Below, in pieces: positions 62,774 to 64,000 of a stretch of DNA of 64,000 nucleotides (its first letter is position 1; every line of letters begins with the position of its first letter). Source of the stretch: Staphylococcus piscifermentans (GTDB lineage: Bacteria; Bacillota; Bacilli; Staphylococcales; Staphylococcaceae). A model generated the notes under the pieces. That model ran no database searches. It was not told where the DNA came from and worked only from the letters and a program-made list of their open reading frames with translations. The translations under genes and the position numbers were made by a program. The stretch covers positions 1,922,001 to 1,986,000 of the forward strand of contig NZ_LT906447.1 in the NCBI RefSeq assembly GCF_900186985.1, given 5' to 3'.

Positions 62774-63103
62774 TTAATGTTTTAAATCATGGAGTTGTTC
62801 ATAAAGATCGATCATATAATTTGCTGCATCACGTAAAGCCATTGTTGTCATCAAATGGTCTTGACCATGTACCATGATAAAACTAATATCAGATGCTTCT
62901 CCTGCGGCTTCTTTAGCTAACATTTGTGTTTGTTCTTTATGAGCTTCAGTAATAAAATTATTGGCTTCTACAATATGCTGGCGTGCTTGTTCAAAGTCAT
63001 TGTCTTTAGCTGCTGCTAAAGCTGCCATTACCTCACGACGTGCATCTCCTGCTATTGCAACAATCGTGAAACCAATCATCATATTTTCTTCTTTGTTACT
63101 CAT
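62774..63103 (-). CDS. lacF: Lactose PTS enzyme IIA
   Basis: 109 residues, trimeric helical EIIA-lac family. Phosphohistidine in IMVHGQDHLMTT (about residues 76-87) and the conserved FTIVAIAGDARREV start. Passes phosphate from HPr to LacE. First gene of the minus-strand lac half. GAGGGGG upstream. Confidence 0.94.
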   Translation of the reverse strand: MSNKEENMMIGFTIVAIAGDARREVMAALAAAKDNDFEQARQHIVEANNFITEAHKEQTQMLAKEAAGEASDISFIMVHGQDHLMTTMALRDAANYMIDLYEQLHDLKH

Positions 63104-63144
63104 GATGTTTCCCCCTCATGGTGTAATTAGTTATTATTTGTAGA

Positions 63145-63222
63145 TCAACGAAAACGAACTTACCTCAACTATAAAATTAAAATCGCAGCATTTTATTTGT
63201 TCGTTAATGTTCGTTTTTGTTC
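63145..63222 (-). promoter_or_regulatory. Operator cluster at lacF
   Basis: TGTTC at 63198, 63208 and 63218 (plus strand), exactly 10 bp apart, directly downstream of the lacF -10. A second imperfect copy (aacgaaaacgaac, 63147-63159) lies in the opposite orientation 39 bp further down, which could allow looping. Matches the lacA operator. Confidence 0.65.
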
Positions 63223-63230
63223 ACAATAAT

Positions 63231-63259
63231 AATGTAACTTTTTCCCATGATATAGTCAA
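63231..63259 (-). promoter_or_regulatory. lacFEG promoter
   Basis: Minus strand TTGACT (63254-63259), 17-bp spacer, TACATT (63231-63236). A weak cre-like tgacagcgctttat lies 70 bp upstream (63330-63343). Confidence 0.7.
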
Positions 63260-63370
63260 TTCAAATTTCAAAAAATAATCTAGTTAGCAACGAATTTTGA
63301 CAAATAAGTTACATAATCGCCAGAGAAATTGACAGCGCTTTATTTTTCGTCTCCATTTTCCCTTTTAAAC

Positions 63371-63408
63371 ATTAAAAAAGCTGCCTAGGATTGCTCCTAA
63401 GCAGCTTT
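63371..63408 (-). terminator. Terminator of the PepSY lipoprotein gene
   Basis: Arms aaagctgcctagga / tcctaagcagcttt with one mismatch, six T on the minus strand. Confidence 0.85.
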
Positions 63409-63424
63409 CTTTAAGATTTAGTCA

Positions 63425-64000
63425 TTAATTATCTTTTTCGTTTGATAACAGTTTTCCATTTTTAGCATCGTAGCTGAATTCGTGTTTGTTATTACCTTTT
63501 TGTAAATCTAAATCATATACGAATTTTCCTTGGTCATCGTCTTTTGATAATGACCATTCATTAATATCGCCATCAAAATCGTTTTGTGCTTTTTTGATAA
63601 TTTCTTTATATGGCTTGAAGTCTTTATATTCGAATGATTTATTTTTATCATAGTCGTCTTCTTTTTCAGTAGACTTGTGCATCAACTTGCCATCTTTTTG
63701 ATTAATAACGACTTCAGCTTCTTCACCTTGTTTTTGTAGATCAACTTTATATGCCCATTTACCTTGTTCTTTTTCAAATGATATTTCTTTTACTTCACCA
63801 TCATATTCTTTTTTAGCAGTTTTTACTGCCTCTTCTGGTGTTGTTTTAATGTCACTTAATTTGATTGTTTTACTATTTTTTCCTGTTTCAGAAGTACTTG
63901 ATGTGTCACCTGATTGTTTTTGCTCAGTTTTGTTGCTGTCGTTGTCTGATTTCTTGCCTTCATCACCTGAACCGCCTTGTCCGCAAGCTGCTAAAACAAC
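63425..64000 (-). CDS. PepSY-domain lipoprotein, 5' end outside window
   Basis: About 191 codons are visible, open at the right edge. The first visible residues are VVLAACGQGG, a lipobox (LAAC) from a signal peptide whose start lies beyond the window. A Ser/Asp/Lys/Thr-rich linker follows, then two PepSY-like repeats (about residues 55-110 and 130-190) with EAVKTAKKEYDG...VDLQKQGEEAEVVI and KIIKKAQNDFDG-like sequence...DLDLQKGNNKHEFSY. Surface lipoprotein of the YpeB/PepSY type, perhaps inhibiting extracytoplasmic peptidases; exact role unknown. Confidence 0.85.
   Translation of the reverse strand, partial: VVLAACGQGGSGDEGKKSDNDSNKTEQKQSGDTSSTSETGKNSKTIKLSDIKTTPEEAVKTAKKEYDGEVKEISFEKEQGKWAYKVDLQKQGEEAEVVINQKDGKLMHKSTEKEDDYDKNKSFEYKDFKPYKEIIKKAQNDFDGDINEWSLSKDDDQGKFVYDLDLQKGNNKHEFSYDAKNGKLLSNEKDN

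Noticed and set aside
63330..63343. Full cre site upstream of lacF
   Set aside because: Core AGCGCT fits, but about three positions deviate from the consensus; mentioned only as weak.

Overview
The window is low-GC Firmicute DNA with Staphylococcus gene content and order. It carries an aa3-type quinol oxidase qoxABCD, the twelve-step purEKCSQLFMNHD purine operon, pdhABCD, rpoY-rnjA, cydAB-ktrA and a tagatose-6-phosphate lac system. Protein sequences resemble S. aureus orthologues but are clearly diverged. Ribulose-monophosphate genes with a linked HxlR regulator, an orphan arsB and a rearranged lac locus point to a coagulase-negative species (the S. carnosus group is a reasonable guess). Species cannot be fixed from sequence reading alone.

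Left part (1-13 kb), mostly minus strand: two DUF4064 membrane proteins with charged tails, a spermidine/putrescine operon (potR-potA-potB-potC-potD), a UPF0223 gene, the pyruvate dehydrogenase operon pdhA-B-C-D and the lipoprotein gene ykyA. A tnpB-only IS200/IS605-type insertion, broken by one stop codon, lies between ykyA and def.

Middle (14-33 kb): def, rpoY-rnjA (with an unusually long RNase J1 tail), divergent hxlR / hxlA-hxlB for formaldehyde fixation, a 43-bp self-complementary tandem repeat, ktrA, cydAB, a glutaredoxin, ptsHI, an rRNA methyltransferase cluster, a TPP-riboswitch-controlled thiamine-precursor ECF transporter (ykoEDC) and a small basic protein.

Right part (33-64 kb): the purine operon, with PurBox-like sites shared with divergent folD; an M42 peptidase; hmp; a small secreted Ig-like protein; qoxABCD; a nucleoside hydrolase; and then the lac region. 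The lac genes, a single lacABCDFEG operon in S. aureus, are split here. lacR-lacABCD lies on the plus strand and lacF-lacE-lacG on the minus strand, convergent, with arsB between them. Both halves have a good sigma-A promoter followed directly by the same three-fold 10-bp-phased TGTTC-type repeat, so one DeoR-family LacR probably controls both. A PepSY lipoprotein gene runs off the right edge.

Themes: central carbon flow (PDH, PTS, tagatose pathway, RuMP), respiration under changing oxygen or NO (qox, cyd, hmp) and nucleotide/one-carbon synthesis. Points most worth a second look are the tandem hairpin repeat, the split lac regulon with duplicated operators, the HxlR-like regulator lacking the formaldehyde-sensing cysteine, the interrupted tnpB beside ykyA and the long hairpin between pdhB and pdhC.
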